Origin: Usitatibacter palustris
GTDB lineage: Bacteria > Pseudomonadota > Gammaproteobacteria > Burkholderiales > Usitatibacteraceae
Assembly (NCBI RefSeq): GCF_013003985.1
Contig: NZ_CP053073.1
Span: 2,542,001 to 2,606,000, forward strand
DNA length: 64,000 nt
Reading direction: 5' to 3'
How positions within the stretch are numbered: position 1 is the stretch's first letter; the number at the start of each line of letters is the position of its first letter. Positions 37,773 to 45,970 of this stretch are shown here, in pieces. The position numbers and the translations under genes are program-made. The notes below the pieces were generated by a model. It ran no database searches, was not told where the DNA came from, and was given only the letters and a program-made list of their open reading frames with translations.

Positions 37773-40289
37773 CTAGTAGCCCGAAGGCCCGGCGTAGTTC
37801 TCGAAGCGCGTGTGCTTGCCGACGAAGGTGAGCTTCACCGTGCCGATCGGGCCGTTACGCTGCTTGCCGATGATGATCTCCGCGAGGCCCTTGTCGGGCG
37901 AGTTCTCGTCGTAGACCTCGTCGCGATAGATGAAGAAGATCACGTCCGCATCCTGCTCGATGGCGCCCGATTCGCGCAGGTCCGACATCACGGGGCGTTT
38001 GTTGGGGCGCTGCTCGAGGGAGCGGTTCAACTGCGAGAGCGCGATGACCGGGCACTGCAGTTCCTTGGCCATGGCCTTGAGCGAGCGCGAGATCTCGCTG
38101 ATTTCGGTGGCTCGGTTCTCGACACCCGCCTGCGCCGATTGCATGAGCTGGATGTAGTCGACCACGACAAGCCCCAGGCCGCCGTACTCGCGCCACTTGC
38201 GGCGAGCCCGCGCACGCAGCTCGAGCGGATTGAGCGAGGGCGTTTCGTCCACGAGGATCGGCGCTTCGTTGAGCTTGCCCAGCGCGGAGCCCAGGCGATC
38301 CCAGTCTCCCGTATCGAGCCGGCCCGTGCGCAGCTTCTGCGCGTCGACCTTGGACACGGAACCGAGAAGGCGCACGCCGAGCTGCGTGCCGCCCATTTCC
38401 ATCGAGAACACCAGCACCGGGAGCTTGAGCTCGAGGCCCACGTGCTCGGCGATGTTGAGCGCGAACGCCGTGTTGTGCGTGACGACGTAGTCGTTGGTGA
38501 TGTAGGTCCGCGCGGGATGCGACACCGAGATGCATTGCGTCGCCGTGACGCGGCTGGCCTCGATCGAGCAGATGACCGGTCGCCACCGACGCCGCATGGC
38601 CTCCGGCAGGCGCGCGCGCTTGTGGGCGAGCGTCACGAGCGATCGCGGCTCGGGATGGTGGATGTTCAGGACGAACGCCGTTCGCCCTTCGCGCTTCTCA
38701 CCCTTGTAGCTGAAGGACGTTCGCTTGTCGCGCAGGGAACACCAGCCGCCCAGCGAACGGACCAACCCGACGACGTCCTGCGCGAGCCGATAGCTCGTCG
38801 TGCAGAAACGGATGGTGCCCCACTTCTCCGCCCAGCCGTCCGTATCGAGGAGCCCTTGCAGCAGGCGCAAGCGCGCCTCGCGACAACTATCGCGGTAGGT
38901 ATCGGGAATGAACTTCTCGTGGCTGCCCACGGACCACAGGCCCAATGCACGAAGCTCGTTCGTCAGTGGATTGCGTTCTGCGAGAGCCGCGCCTCCGCGT
39001 CGCCCCGAGCTCAGGCGCCAGTCGTAGCCACCCGCAGCGAAGGCATGCAGTCCATCGAGCAGGCTCTCTTCAACCTGCTCGACCATCTGCGGCTCGGCCG
39101 TCGAGAAGATCGGCGAGGTGCCGCTCAACTTGCCATCACCCAGAAGGGCCCCGAGAAGCCACGGGTCGATGGGCAGCGGATTGCGGTGACCGAAATCGCC
39201 CGTCACCTCGTCAATCCAGAGGCGATGGCGATACCTGACGCACGACAGCATTTCAAGGATGCGCGACGCGGGGAGCACGCGCGGCTCGTCCCACTCCCGG
39301 TAGTGCACGCGCCACAGGTGCTCGGCGCAGCATTCCGCGCTGCGGCCGTCAGAGAACGTGATGCGATAGACCTGCCTCACCCCCTGGGGAAATATGCCCG
39401 TGACGATGGAGGGGTGGCCATCCGCCGAGGCCAGCGCATCGCCGACCTGCAGCGAGCCCATTTCGCGCCAGCCCGTCGGTGCCTTGACGAGCGCATCGAG
39501 CGGCTGAGCCTTGCCCATCGAGGGCCGTCCGGCGACGATCACCAGGTCCCCGTCCTGCAGGCCCGCGGTCATCTCGTCGAGGTCCACGTAGCCCGTGGCC
39601 TTGCCCGTGACGCTGGTCGGATTGCGATGCAGCTCGTCGAGGCGGTTCATCACCTCCGAGAGCACCGCCGACATCTTCGCGAAGCTCTCCGAGGAGCGGC
39701 CGCCCTTCTCGCCGATCTCGAGGATCTTCGTCTCGGCCTCGTCGAGGAGCTGGCGCGCCTCGCGCCCCTGCGGCGTGAAGGCGCTGTCGGCGATCATCGT
39801 GCCGACCTCGGCAAGCTTGCGCATGATCGCGCGGTCGCGAACGATTTCCGCGTAGCGGCGGATGTTGGCCGCACTCGGCGTGGCCGACGCGAGCTGCTGC
39901 AGGTAGCCCACGCCGCCGGAGTCCTGCAGCTCGCCGCCCTGCTTGAGCGCCTCGGAAACGGTGAGGACGTCGGCGGGTTTGTTGTCCTCGACCAGGCGCG
40001 TGATCACGCGCCAGATGAGGCGATGGTCGTGCCGGTAGAAATCCGGTTCGCTCAGGACATCGCCGATGCGGTCCCAAGCGGGATTGCTGAGCAGCAGGCC
40101 GCCCAGGACAGCCTGTTCCGCCTCCACCGAATGCGGCGGCAGCCGCAGCGACTCGATCTGCGAATCGCCGGGAATGCTGCCGGACGGGGGGAAACGGTCG
40201 GACGCGGGAACGGTGGGCATCAGCGCTTTCTTCTCGAATCGAAGCGCGTCGACAGCCGACGCGGGCAAGCCGCGGAGTTTGCTCTGCAC
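37773..40289 (-). CDS. dnaB: Replicative DNA helicase DnaB precursor interrupted by an intein
   Basis: An 838-codon frame that encodes DnaB in two exteins around a 346-residue intein. The N-extein (to residue 260) has the primase-interacting N-terminal domain (SVEAEQAVLGGLL) and stops inside Walker A after GRPSMGK. The C-extein resumes with TAFALNIAEH and carries Walker B (LVVVDYIQLM) and the ALSQLNR and RESGAIEQDAD motifs. Spliced DnaB would be 492 residues from GTG 40289, or 469 from ATG 40220. GTG 40289 has AGGGG 6 bp upstream; ATG 40220 fits the usual DnaB N-terminus better. Because the intein splits the P-loop, helicase activity requires splicing. Upstream DnaA-box-like sites are at 40315 and 40371. 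Confidence 0.96.
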   Translation of the reverse strand: MQSKLRGLPASAVDALRFEKKALMPTVPASDRFPPSGSIPGDSQIESLRLPPHSVEAEQAVLGGLLLSNPAWDRIGDVLSEPDFYRHDHRLIWRVITRLVEDNKPADVLTVSEALKQGGELQDSGGVGYLQQLASATPSAANIRRYAEIVRDRAIMRKLAEVGTMIADSAFTPQGREARQLLDEAETKILEIGEKGGRSSESFAKMSAVLSEVMNRLDELHRNPTSVTGKATGYVDLDEMTAGLQDGDLVIVAGRPSMGKAQPLDALVKAPTGWREMGSLQVGDALASADGHPSIVTGIFPQGVRQVYRITFSDGRSAECCAEHLWRVHYREWDEPRVLPASRILEMLSCVRYRHRLWIDEVTGDFGHRNPLPIDPWLLGALLGDGKLSGTSPIFSTAEPQMVEQVEESLLDGLHAFAAGGYDWRLSSGRRGGAALAERNPLTNELRALGLWSVGSHEKFIPDTYRDSCREARLRLLQGLLDTDGWAEKWGTIRFCTTSYRLAQDVVGLVRSLGGWCSLRDKRTSFSYKGEKREGRTAFVLNIHHPEPRSLVTLAHKRARLPEAMRRRWRPVICSIEASRVTATQCISVSHPARTYITNDYVVTHNTAFALNIAEHVGLELKLPVLVFSMEMGGTQLGVRLLGSVSKVDAQKLRTGRLDTGDWDRLGSALGKLNEAPILVDETPSLNPLELRARARRKWREYGGLGLVVVDYIQLMQSAQAGVENRATEISEISRSLKAMAKELQCPVIALSQLNRSLEQRPNKRPVMSDLRESGAIEQDADVIFFIYRDEVYDENSPDKGLAEIIIGKQRNGPIGTVKLTFVGKHTRFENYAGPSGY
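38472..39509 (-). mobile_element. DnaB intein, Ala1 class 3 (WCT) type, with LAGLIDADG homing endonuclease
   Basis: 346 residues in frame (numbered 261-606 of the precursor), inserted between Lys and Thr of Walker A. Residue 1 is Ala, not Cys or Ser, so the standard class 1 first step is impossible. The class 3 triad is visible: block B Trp326 in AEHLWRV, block F Cys586 in TATQCISVS, and block G Thr604 in VVTHN. The C-terminal His-Asn and the +1 Thr are intact. Two LAGLIDADG motifs, LLGALLGDG (378-386) and LLQGLLDTDG (476-485), keep their acidic residues, so the endonuclease may be active. The intein's first and last bases fit the extein frame exactly. Base composition looks a little less GC-rich than the exteins. 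Confidence 0.95.
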
Positions 40290-40314
40290 CTGGTTCCCCT
40301 ACAACGGATAAACC

Positions 40315-40323
40315 TGTGGATGC
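40315..40323 (-). promoter_or_regulatory. Weak DnaA-box-like site upstream of dnaB
   Basis: On the reverse strand it reads GCATCCACA, two mismatches from TTATCCACA. It is 26 bp upstream of the dnaB GTG start and in the same orientation as the perfect box at 40371. Confidence 0.25.
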
Positions 40324-40370
40324 GAGGACTCTACCGCGGTGCAAGCCTGTTATTTGGGTGACTAATAAAT

Positions 40371-40379
40371 TGTGGATAA
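40371..40379 (-). promoter_or_regulatory. Perfect DnaA box upstream of dnaB
   Basis: Reads TTATCCACA on the reverse strand, the strict DnaA box, in the gap between rplI and dnaB, 82 bp before the dnaB GTG start. DnaA control of dnaB is plausible; one 9-mer alone could be chance in a 64 kb window, but the position is apt. Confidence 0.5.
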
Positions 40380-40391
40380 CCCCGGGAAAAC

Positions 40392-40423
40392 AAAAAGGCC
40401 ACGGCGTGACCGTGGCCTTTTTT
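40392..40423 (-). terminator. Intrinsic terminator after rplI (bidirectional form)
   Basis: An 8-bp GC stem (GGCCACGG with its complement) and a 5-nt loop flanked by A5 and T6. On the reverse strand the hairpin is followed by TTTTTGTTTT, 19 bp after the rplI stop. It ends the rpsF-priB-rpsR-rplI transcript before dnaB. Confidence 0.9.
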
Positions 40424-40441
40424 CAACAACTTACGTGCGAG

Positions 40442-40891
40442 TTACTGTTCGCCGAGGACGCTCACGGTGATATTCGCGAGCACATCGGTATGCAGCTGCA
40501 GCACGATCGGGTAGTCGCCGACCTGCTTCAGCGGCCCCTGCGGCATGCGGATCTCCGCCTTCGTCACCTCGTTGCCCAGGGCCTTCAGGGCTTCGGCGAT
40601 GTCGGAGTTGGTGACCGAACCGAAGAGGCGGCCATCGACGCCCGCCTTCTGCGTGACCTGGACCATGAGGCCCTCGATCTTCGCGGCGCGTTCCTGCGCG
40701 CTTACCAGCGTTTCGTTCGCCTTCTTCTCGAGGTCCGCGCGGCGGCCCTCGAATTCCTTCAGGTTCGCCGCCGTGGCGCGCTTCGCCTTGCCTTGCGGGA
40801 TCAGGAAGTTGCGGGCGAAGCCGTCCTTCACCTTCACCACGTCGCCGAGCACGCCGAGGTTTGCCACCTTTTCCATCAGGATCACTTGCAT
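40442..40891 (-). CDS. rplI: Large ribosomal subunit protein bL9
   Basis: A 149-residue L9. The N-terminal rRNA-binding domain has the signature [20 protein letters not shown], then the long connecting helix and the C-terminal domain. Start ATG 40891 follows GGAGACC. It is the last gene of the rpsF-priB-rpsR-rplI operon and is followed by a strong terminator. Confidence 0.98.
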   Translation of the reverse strand: MQVILMEKVANLGVLGDVVKVKDGFARNFLIPQGKAKRATAANLKEFEGRRADLEKKANETLVSAQERAAKIEGLMVQVTQKAGVDGRLFGSVTNSDIAEALKALGNEVTKAEIRMPQGPLKQVGDYPIVLQLHTDVLANITVSVLGEQ

Positions 40892-40901
40892 GGCGGTCTC
40901 C

Positions 40902-41201
40902 TCAGTGCAGGTCGGTGAAATGCAGAAGCGCCAGGAAGCGCGCGCGCTTGATCGCCGTGCCAAGCTGCCGCTGGTAGCGGGCCTTGGTGCCGGTGATTCG
41001 CGCCGGGATGATCTTCCCGTTCTCGTTGATGAAGTCCTTGAGGATGGCGATGTCCTTGTAGTCCACCTCTTTGATCTTCTCGGCCGTGAAGCGGCAGAAC
41101 TTGCGGCGACGGAACAGGCCGCGATTCTGCGGCTTCTTTCCATCCTTGCCGAACTTGCCGCCTTTGCCTTTACCTTTGCCGCGGGGTGCGGGTCTGGGCA
41201 T
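40902..41201 (-). CDS. rpsR: Small ribosomal subunit protein bS18
   Basis: A 99-residue S18. The conserved core starts at RRRKFCRFT and contains [20 protein letters not shown]. The N-terminus has an extra Gly/Lys-rich stretch ([16 protein letters not shown]), so it is longer than the usual 75-80 residues. It lies 2 bp from priB and 10 bp from rplI. Confidence 0.97.
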   Translation of the reverse strand: MPRPAPRGKGKGKGGKFGKDGKKPQNRGLFRRRKFCRFTAEKIKEVDYKDIAILKDFINENGKIIPARITGTKARYQRQLGTAIKRARFLALLHFTDLH

Positions 41202-41203
41202 GA

Positions 41204-41509
41204 TTACCTCGTCTCGATGATCTTGAATTCGTTGATATGCAGGACCGGGATGTCGCTACGGGCGCTTCTCTTGGTGAGGAAACCCTTCACCGCGATCCGC
41301 TGACCCTTGCCGAGGGCGCCGAGCTTGGGAGCGACGGCTCCGAATGCGGAGGCATCGATCGTCACTTCGGCTGTCCTCGCTCCCCCTGCCTCGACCTGCT
41401 CTGAAACGTGCCGCAGCCGGAGGGCCACGGTGGCGATTCCGCCCGGTGTTGACCGGACATCGCCGACGTCCAGGACTTCGGCGTCGAGGAGGAGCTGGTT
41501 GCGATCCAC
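41204..41509 (-). CDS. priB: Primosomal replication protein N
   Basis: A 101-residue OB-fold single-stranded-DNA-binding protein of the replication-restart primosome. Its core segments are [13 protein letters not shown] and [12 protein letters not shown]. The GTG start is at 41509. Its place between rpsF and rpsR is the standard beta/gamma-proteobacterial arrangement. Confidence 0.93.
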   Translation of the reverse strand: MDRNQLLLDAEVLDVGDVRSTPGGIATVALRLRHVSEQVEAGGARTAEVTIDASAFGAVAPKLGALGKGQRIAVKGFLTKRSARSDIPVLHINEFKIIETR

Positions 41510-41524
41510 CCTTTCCCGGAAACG

Positions 41525-41935
41525 CTACGCCGCTGCCGGCGCTTCGCGGGCAGGAGCGGCTGCAGGAGCAGCTTCCTTTTCCCGGTCAGGCTGGCCGTCG
41601 GTGACGTTGCGGCTCTTCTCTTCCTTCATCATGGGCGACGGGCCGGTGACGGCTTCGCTCATGCTGACGGTGAGGTGGCGGAGCACGGCGTCATTGAACT
41701 TGAACGCGTGCTCGAGCTCCGCGAGCGTTTCATTGCCAACTTCGATGTTCATCAGCACGTAGTGCGCCTTGAACACCTTCTGGATCGGGAAAGCCAGCTG
41801 GCGCCGGCCCCAGTCCTCGATCCGGTGCACCTTGCCGTTGCCGGCGGTGACCATGCCGCGATATCGCTCGATCATGGCGGGCACTTGCTCGCTCTGATCG
41901 GGATGGACGATGAAGACCATCTCGTAGTGGCGCAT
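41525..41935 (-). CDS. rpsF: Small ribosomal subunit protein bS6
   Basis: A 136-residue S6 that begins [19 protein letters not shown] and contains [20 protein letters not shown]. The C-terminus extends beyond the core as an acidic then Ala/Pro-rich tail ([16 protein letters not shown]). First gene of the operon. The 106-bp gap upstream separates it from the polysaccharide genes. Confidence 0.97.
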   Translation of the reverse strand: MRHYEMVFIVHPDQSEQVPAMIERYRGMVTAGNGKVHRIEDWGRRQLAFPIQKVFKAHYVLMNIEVGNETLAELEHAFKFNDAVLRHLTVSMSEAVTGPSPMMKEEKSRNVTDGQPDREKEAAPAAAPAREAPAAA

Positions 41936-42041
41936 GTTTGTCTCCTTGTGGGTTGAGCCCCCTGGATGCGCTATCTCAGTGGGGCAAGGGATGAAACGAG
42001 CCCAAGATTATAGCGGAAAAGACCAACAAAAACAAAGGGCT

Positions 42042-43049
42042 TTATTTGCCGTAGTACTCGCGGTACCAGGCCACGAAGCGGCGTACGCCCTCTTCCACCG
42101 TGGTGGAGGGGCGAAATCCCACCGCCGCCTCGAGGGCCGAGGTGTCGGCTTCCGTCGCAGGGACGTCCCCGGCCTGCATCGGAAGGAGATCGAGCGTGGC
42201 CTTCATGCCGAGGGCCGCCTCGATCGCCTCGATGTAGCGCATCAGCGGCACGCGGCGGCTGTTGCCGATGTTGTAGAGGCGCCAGGGCGCGGCGCTCGTG
42301 GCGGGGTTGGGCTTGTCCCCGGACCACGCGGGATCGGGCGCGGCAGGACGGTCGATTACGCGCACCACGCCTTCCACGATGTCGTCGATGTAGGTGAAGT
42401 CGCGCTCCATCTGGCCGCGGTTGAAGACCGGGATCGCCTCGCCCGCGAGGATGCCCTTGGTGAACTTGAAGAGCGCCATGTCCGGGCGGCCCCAGGGTCC
42501 ATACACGGTGAAAAATCGCAGGCCCGTGCACGGGATGCGGAAGAGATGCGCATAGGAGTGCGCCATCGCCTCGTTCGCCTTCTTGGTGGCCGAATAGAAG
42601 GACACCGGATGGTTCGCCCCTTCGTTCTCGCGAAAAGGCGTTGCCGTATTCGCGCCGTACACCGAGCTCGTCGACGCGTACACGAGGTGCCCAGTACCGT
42701 GATTGCGAGCCCCCTCGAGAATATTGAGGAAGCCGGCGAGATTCGCCTCGACGTACGCGCGGGGGTTCTCGAGTGAATAGCGCACGCCCGCCTGGGCCGC
42801 GAGGTTCACGATCGCGTCGAACTTGCCTCCAGCGAACACCGATCCCATTGCTGCGGCGTCCGCAAGGTTGGCGCGCGCGAACGAAAACCCGGGCTGCGGC
42901 GAAAGGCGCGCGAGCCGCGCTTCCTTCAGCGCCACGTCGTAGTAGTCGTTGAGGTTGTCGAGGCCGACGACGGTGTCGCCGCGTCGCAAGAGGCGTTCGG
43001 CGAGGTGATAGCCGATGAATCCGGCCGCGCCGGTAACGAGGATGCGCAT
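42042..43049 (-). CDS. NAD-dependent epimerase, UDP-glucuronate 4-epimerase-like
   Basis: A 335-residue extended SDR. The NAD motif GAAGFIG is at 7-13, followed by [19 protein letters not shown]. The catalytic YSATK (Tyr152, Lys156) and the preceding STSSVYG are intact. The segments [17 protein letters not shown] and [20 protein letters not shown] are hallmarks of UDP-glucuronate 4-epimerases (LpsL/Cap1J type), which give UDP-galacturonate for surface glycans. It is 9 bp after the O-antigen-ligase-like gene on the same strand. Confidence 0.93.
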   Translation of the reverse strand: MRILVTGAAGFIGYHLAERLLRRGDTVVGLDNLNDYYDVALKEARLARLSPQPGFSFARANLADAAAMGSVFAGGKFDAIVNLAAQAGVRYSLENPRAYVEANLAGFLNILEGARNHGTGHLVYASTSSVYGANTATPFRENEGANHPVSFYSATKKANEAMAHSYAHLFRIPCTGLRFFTVYGPWGRPDMALFKFTKGILAGEAIPVFNRGQMERDFTYIDDIVEGVVRVIDRPAAPDPAWSGDKPNPATSAAPWRLYNIGNSRRVPLMRYIEAIEAALGMKATLDLLPMQAGDVPATEADTSALEAAVGFRPSTTVEEGVRRFVAWYREYYGK

Positions 43050-43058
43050 CGGGCGATT

Positions 43059-44483
43059 CTATCGGGGCGGCGCGTCGCCGTGTCGCTCGAGGTGGAGCGA
43101 AATCCACGCAAACGCGAGGAGCACGACGAAGAACACCGCGTTCGCCGGGATCTGGAGATTGAAGTCCACCGTGGCGTGGATGAGGATCGCACTGACCCCC
43201 ATGATCGAGGCGAAGGCCATGCCGCGCATGAGCGGATCGCGGCGGCGGGCTTGCGCGAGCACGGCGGCGGCGAGGGACACGGCCACCACCAGCGCGAGCA
43301 GTGCCAGCCCGAGCAATCCCGACTCCGCAGCGAACTGGGCGTAGTCGTTGTGCGCGTAGTCAAAGAAAAGGACCACCGAGGCCGGCCGGTAGCGTGGGAA
43401 GGCCACGTAGAACGTGCCGGGCCCCGCGCCGAGCACCGGATAGTCCTCGACCAGCTTGAGCGTGTGCGTCGCCGGATCCTCACGCTCCTGCACGTCGGCG
43501 ATCGTGGTCTGTTCGATGCGCGCAGCGAGCTTCTCCACGCCGAACCAGCTGCCGACGATCACGAGGTCGATCACGACCAGGCTCACGAGGAGCACGACGG
43601 TATTGCGCGTGGCCTTGCGCGAGAGAGCGATCCCGATAACACCCGCCACGATCAGGCTCGCGAAGAACGCGGTGTTGCCCATGCGCGAATGGGTCGTGGT
43701 GAGCGCGATCACGAGGATGCACAGCGTCAGGCGCAGGAGCATCTTCGGCGAGAGCATCCACTCGAGCGTCTGGCGGAAGAATGCCTTCCATGTTTCGGCG
43801 CGACGATCGGAAAGACCGGCGATCAGCAGGCCGATGCCCAAGGCCAGCATCATCTCGAGGTAACCGGCGAAGTGGTTGCGGTTCGCGTACGGGCCGCTCG
43901 CGGAGTCGGCGTGGCTCACCGGCGTGCCGAACCACTGGAGGGTCGAACCCGACAGATGCAGGAGCACACCGATCACGGCGTGCACCAGGGCCGCGTACAC
44001 GAGCACGCGCGCGAGCTGGCGCACGCGCTCGCGCCGATTCACGAGGGCGAGCGTGAGAAAGAAGATCGCGACGTAGGCGAGCGTCTTGAAGAAGGCCACG
44101 CGCGACGCGTGGGGTTCGATGGACAGGGTCAGCCACTCGCGCATGCCCACGAGCGGATCGGCGAGTGCATGCATCCGCGCCGCCTCGGGCGAAAGGCTCG
44201 CGACCCACTCGCGCGGCAATGGAATGATATGCAGCGCCTGCAGCGCGATCCATAGCGCGAACAGCGCGAAGACGGGCCACGCCCGGCGCAGCGGCTCGGC
44301 GATCAGCGCGCCGCGGCGCGCCCACGCGACGAGCCAGCCACCGAGCAGGGCAAACGACCACGCTTCCAGCACGGCCCAGGCCCAGCCGCGGTTGCTGCCC
44401 AACGGAATCGGAATCCACAACAGCAGGAGGACGAACAGCGTGTAGAGGATTGCCTCGGCGTCGAGGCGCGAGGGGACGCGCAT
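43059..44483 (-). CDS. O-antigen ligase/polymerase-like membrane protein
   Basis: A 474-residue polytopic protein with about 11-12 helices. It has a Wzy_C/WaaL-type large periplasmic loop holding HTLKLVEDYPVLGAGPGTF and FFDYAHNDYAQFAAESGLLG, which match the conserved O-antigen ligase region (Wzy_C). It could polymerise or ligate the glycan; the family does not separate these. ATG 44483 was chosen because the alternative GTG 44513 falls inside a terminator hairpin. Confidence 0.88.
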   Translation of the reverse strand: MRVPSRLDAEAILYTLFVLLLLWIPIPLGSNRGWAWAVLEAWSFALLGGWLVAWARRGALIAEPLRRAWPVFALFALWIALQALHIIPLPREWVASLSPEAARMHALADPLVGMREWLTLSIEPHASRVAFFKTLAYVAIFFLTLALVNRRERVRQLARVLVYAALVHAVIGVLLHLSGSTLQWFGTPVSHADSASGPYANRNHFAGYLEMMLALGIGLLIAGLSDRRAETWKAFFRQTLEWMLSPKMLLRLTLCILVIALTTTHSRMGNTAFFASLIVAGVIGIALSRKATRNTVVLLVSLVVIDLVIVGSWFGVEKLAARIEQTTIADVQEREDPATHTLKLVEDYPVLGAGPGTFYVAFPRYRPASVVLFFDYAHNDYAQFAAESGLLGLALLALVVAVSLAAAVLAQARRRDPLMRGMAFASIMGVSAILIHATVDFNLQIPANAVFFVVLLAFAWISLHLERHGDAPPR

Positions 44484-44506
44484 GTCGGATCGGCCGCTCG
44501 TGAAAA

Positions 44507-44534
44507 GGGCCACCCCGGCTCGCCGGAGTGGCCC
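44507..44534 (-). terminator. Intrinsic terminator after the FecR-domain gene
   Basis: A 12-bp GC-rich stem (GGGCCACTCCGG with GGCCACC-type complement, one G-U pair) and short loop, followed by TTTTCA on the reverse strand. It lies 16 bp after the FecR stop and would limit read-through into the ligase gene. Confidence 0.7.
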
Positions 44535-44549
44535 CTTGAGCGATCGCGC

Positions 44550-45299
44550 CTAGCGGGTGCTCGCGTTACCGCCGCCCGTGCTGCCCGTAGGGCTGCTCGG
44601 ATTGGGCGTTGCGGACCGAGTCGTGTTGACCGGGGACGTGGCGGCTTCGCCGATCACGCCCTCCAGGCCCTGCACGCCATTGAGCAGGTTGAGCATCTGC
44701 TGGCCCTCGGGCGTTGCCTGCAGTTGCTGCGCGATCTGGCTGGCCGCGCCCTGCTGGAACGTGCCGTCGGTCTTCGCGTTCACGCCCTGGCCCGCGGGAA
44801 CGGAGATCGTCTGCCCGCCGAACGAGAAGGAGATGAGGCCCTCGGTCACCGACACGACGACATTGCCGAACGAGGTGACGATCGTCACGTCCGTGCCGCG
44901 AATGCCGATGGTGGCGGTGCCCGCGCGGTACGTCACGCGCGAAGGCGAGTTGCGGCCGATGAGGCCGGTGATCGCGCGCATGCCGCCGTTGAGCAGCGAA
45001 AGCAGCACGCTGCCGGTGCCCGCCTGCGCGTTGTACTCGAATGTCGCGACCGTGAGTCGCGAGTTCGCCGTGAGCGCCGCGACCTGCCCGTCCTCGAACT
45101 TGAGGACCGCGGAGGATCCGGCGCCGGTCGAGACCGTGTCGCCCTGGCGAACGGTGTCGCCTTGCCGAAGCAGGCGCGGCGCGGCGGCGCCGGTGGCTAC
45201 TTGAACCGTGCCTGATACGCTCGTTGCGACCGCGTTGGCGAACGCAAGATTCGCCAGCACCAGCACCCACAATCCGAGCAATACGGAGAGCTTCTTCAT
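44550..45299 (-). CDS. Exported FecR-domain protein
   Basis: A 249-residue protein with a signal peptide (1-22, ending AFANA). A FecR domain follows (about 28-175): RLLRQGDTVRQGDTVSTG, SSAVLKFEDG and TYRAGTATIGIRGTDV. The C-terminal tail is Gln- then Ser/Thr/Gly-rich. It has no cytoplasmic anti-sigma part and no sigma gene is nearby, so it is unlike Fe-citrate FecR regulators. FecR-domain secreted proteins of this type are common in exopolysaccharide and surface loci. Start ATG 45299 follows AGGGGG and overlaps the upstream gene as ATGA. Confidence 0.87.
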   Translation of the reverse strand: MKKLSVLLGLWVLVLANLAFANAVATSVSGTVQVATGAAAPRLLRQGDTVRQGDTVSTGAGSSAVLKFEDGQVAALTANSRLTVATFEYNAQAGTGSVLLSLLNGGMRAITGLIGRNSPSRVTYRAGTATIGIRGTDVTIVTSFGNVVVSVTEGLISFSFGGQTISVPAGQGVNAKTDGTFQQGAASQIAQQLQATPEGQQMLNLLNGVQGLEGVIGEAATSPVNTTRSATPNPSSPTGSTGGGNASTR

Positions 45300-45970
45300 G
45301 TCGTCCCCCTGCCTTCGCAAAGATTGACCCACTTCGTGTCGGTGATGCGCTTGTTTCCGGCGACGTGGCGGCAAGCGGGATCGAGCCTACCACGGCGTTG
45401 TGAAACCTGAAGGAATCCAAGGGGATCGCGCTGCATCCCCGCGGCGATCGCGGTGCGAATAGAGCGGCGAGTGGCATCGGAGACGTCGTCCCACACGGCG
45501 AGGCCGAGGTCGGCGACCGTCCACTGGACTTCGGCCTCCGAAGGCCCCAGCGCGATGGCGTTGACCAGCGCGACCTCGAAGAGGGCGTCGGTCTTCCCCT
45601 GCGCGTAGCGGGCCGCGGCGACGCTGGCCCACGCGTACGGCGACGTGGGACGCAGTCCCAGCGAGGCCACGAACTTCTCGTGCGCAAGGCCCACGAACTC
45701 AAAGGTCCCGGCGCGCTGGAACAGAAGCACGCCGAGCGTCTCGTGCAACGCCGGATCGTTCGGTGACCTCAGTGCCGCTTCGTCGAGGTTGTTGCGCACG
45801 GCCAGCCACTCGGCGAGCGGCGGCTGGATATTGCGCGCCGACCACGAAGCCATCGTTCGCAGCGACTCGTGCGTCGTCGTATCGGCGAAGCCCAGGCGCA
45901 CGGCGCCCGAGGCGAGCCAGACGAGCGCCGCGCAGGCGGGAATGACGAGGATATAGCGGGCGGTGCCCAT
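45296..45970 (-). CDS. Membrane-anchored TPR-like protein in the polysaccharide operon
   Basis: A 224-residue protein with one N-terminal helix (about 6-27) and a helical remainder. The middle part (ALHETLGVLLFQRAGTF, SPYAWASVAAARYAQGKTD, GPSEAEVQWTVADLGLAVW) looks like degenerate TPR units. No enzyme motif is seen. It starts as TGATG with the BY-kinase stop and ends as ATGA with the FecR gene, so it is tightly coupled to both. A structural or regulatory role in export is inferred. Confidence 0.72.
   Translation of the reverse strand: MGTARYILVIPACAALVWLASGAVRLGFADTTTHESLRTMASWSARNIQPPLAEWLAVRNNLDEAALRSPNDPALHETLGVLLFQRAGTFEFVGLAHEKFVASLGLRPTSPYAWASVAAARYAQGKTDALFEVALVNAIALGPSEAEVQWTVADLGLAVWDDVSDATRRSIRTAIAAGMQRDPLGFLQVSQRRGRLDPACRHVAGNKRITDTKWVNLCEGRGTT

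Noticed and set aside
38472..39509. The dnaB insertion as a frameshift, prophage gene or assembly error
   Set aside because: It is in frame, splices exactly at Lys/Thr of Walker A and carries all intein blocks and endonuclease motifs.
37158..40361. A 1067-codon open frame on the forward strand opposite alr and dnaB
   Set aside because: It runs antisense through alr, dnaB and the intein; composition is typical of GC-driven shadow frames.
44550..45299. FecR-domain protein as an anti-sigma regulator of iron uptake
   Set aside because: There is a signal peptide, no cytoplasmic anti-sigma part, and no sigma factor or TonB receptor gene nearby.
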